A DNA stretch of 7,028 nucleotides from the NCBI GenBank assembly GCA_029986975.1, contig DALTWR010000050.1, positions 1 to 7,028 of the forward strand, written 5' to 3'. The translations under genes and the position numbers were made by a program. Of the stretch, positions 6,908 through 7,028 are shown in pieces. Each line of letters begins with the position of its first letter. Position 1 is the first letter of the stretch. Below the pieces are notes generated by a model, which worked only from the letters and a program-made list of their open reading frames with translations, had not been told where the DNA came from and made no database searches. This DNA is from Methanocorpusculum sp. (GTDB lineage Archaea; Halobacteriota; Methanomicrobia; Methanomicrobiales; Methanocorpusculaceae).

Positions 6908-7028
6908 TCATGCAGCAACAGTCTCTGAAGTGAAAAGAATCATCTCTTCATTTACATATGACTCAATTGACGCCTCAATCCAGTCAATTCCGACAAGATC
7001 AACATTGCGCTCAAAAAGCTCTTCAAGA
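6908..7028 (-). CDS. Probable MNT-type nucleotidyltransferase, C-terminal fragment
   Basis: A minus-strand frame enters from the right edge and runs 39 codons to TGA at 6908-6910. The fragment begins LEELFERNVDLVGIDWIEAS and continues with IESYVNEEMILF. This matches the end of small MNT-type nucleotidyltransferases (COG1669 type), where 'LEELfgrkVDLV' carries the third metal-binding Asp of the active site (here residue 10 of the fragment), followed by helices and a terminal 'I..E.v.v' strand. Members of this family are often antitoxins that act with HEPN proteins, sometimes by adding AMP to them. The GSxARG and DxD motifs needed to confirm this would lie outside the window. No HEPN gene follows within the window; the next gene downstream is the PIN-ATPase. 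The reading frame is well supported by composition, but the family call rests on a short fragment. Confidence 0.55.
   Translation of the reverse strand, partial: LEELFERNVDLVGIDWIEASIESYVNEEMILFTSETVAA

Noticed and set aside
1..7028. tRNA or rRNA genes, CRISPR arrays, insertion sequences or attachment sites
   Set aside because: Nearly all of the window is protein-coding on the minus strand; the gaps of 87, 20 and 99 bases show no clover-leaf, spaced direct repeats or terminal inverted repeats.

Overview
The window reads as ordinary chromosomal DNA from a euryarchaeon. The leucyl-tRNA synthetase is of the archaeal/eukaryal type. The PIN-ATPase-KH protein belongs to a family typical of archaea. 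The gaps hold T-rich terminators and A/T-rich TATA-like boxes rather than bacterial promoters. Base composition is balanced, and the combination is compatible with a methanogen of the Methanomicrobiales (for example a Methanocorpusculum relative). That placement is inference and could not be checked.

All four genes lie on the minus strand, so transcription runs from right to left. From the right edge: (1) the last 39 codons of a gene that looks like an MNT-type nucleotidyltransferase (6908-7028); (2) a 99-base gap with TATA-like boxes; (3) a complete 684-residue PIN-domain/VapC-type ATPase with a C-terminal KH domain, related to the Holliday-junction ATPase PINA of Sulfolobus (4754-6808); (4) leuS (1941-4733, 930 residues), starting 20 bases after the ATPase stop and preceded by a good Shine-Dalgarno sequence, so the two genes very probably share a transcript; (5) a short gap with a T-rich terminator for leuS and a TATA-like box for the next gene (1854-1940); (6) the first 617 codons of an AddB/RecB-like protein of the PD-(D/E)XK-nuclease superfamily, which runs off the left edge (1-1853). 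The frame of this last gene is open from start codon to window edge.

Functionally the window joins a core translation gene with two DNA-processing genes. The PINA-type ATPase is a candidate branch-migration motor, and the AddB-like protein is a candidate component of a DNA-end-processing helicase-nuclease. The second is the more unusual, because archaea normally resect DNA ends with Mre11-Rad50-HerA-NurA. I found no RNA genes, mobile elements, CRISPR arrays or attachment sites. Open frames on the plus strand are all shadows of the minus-strand genes.
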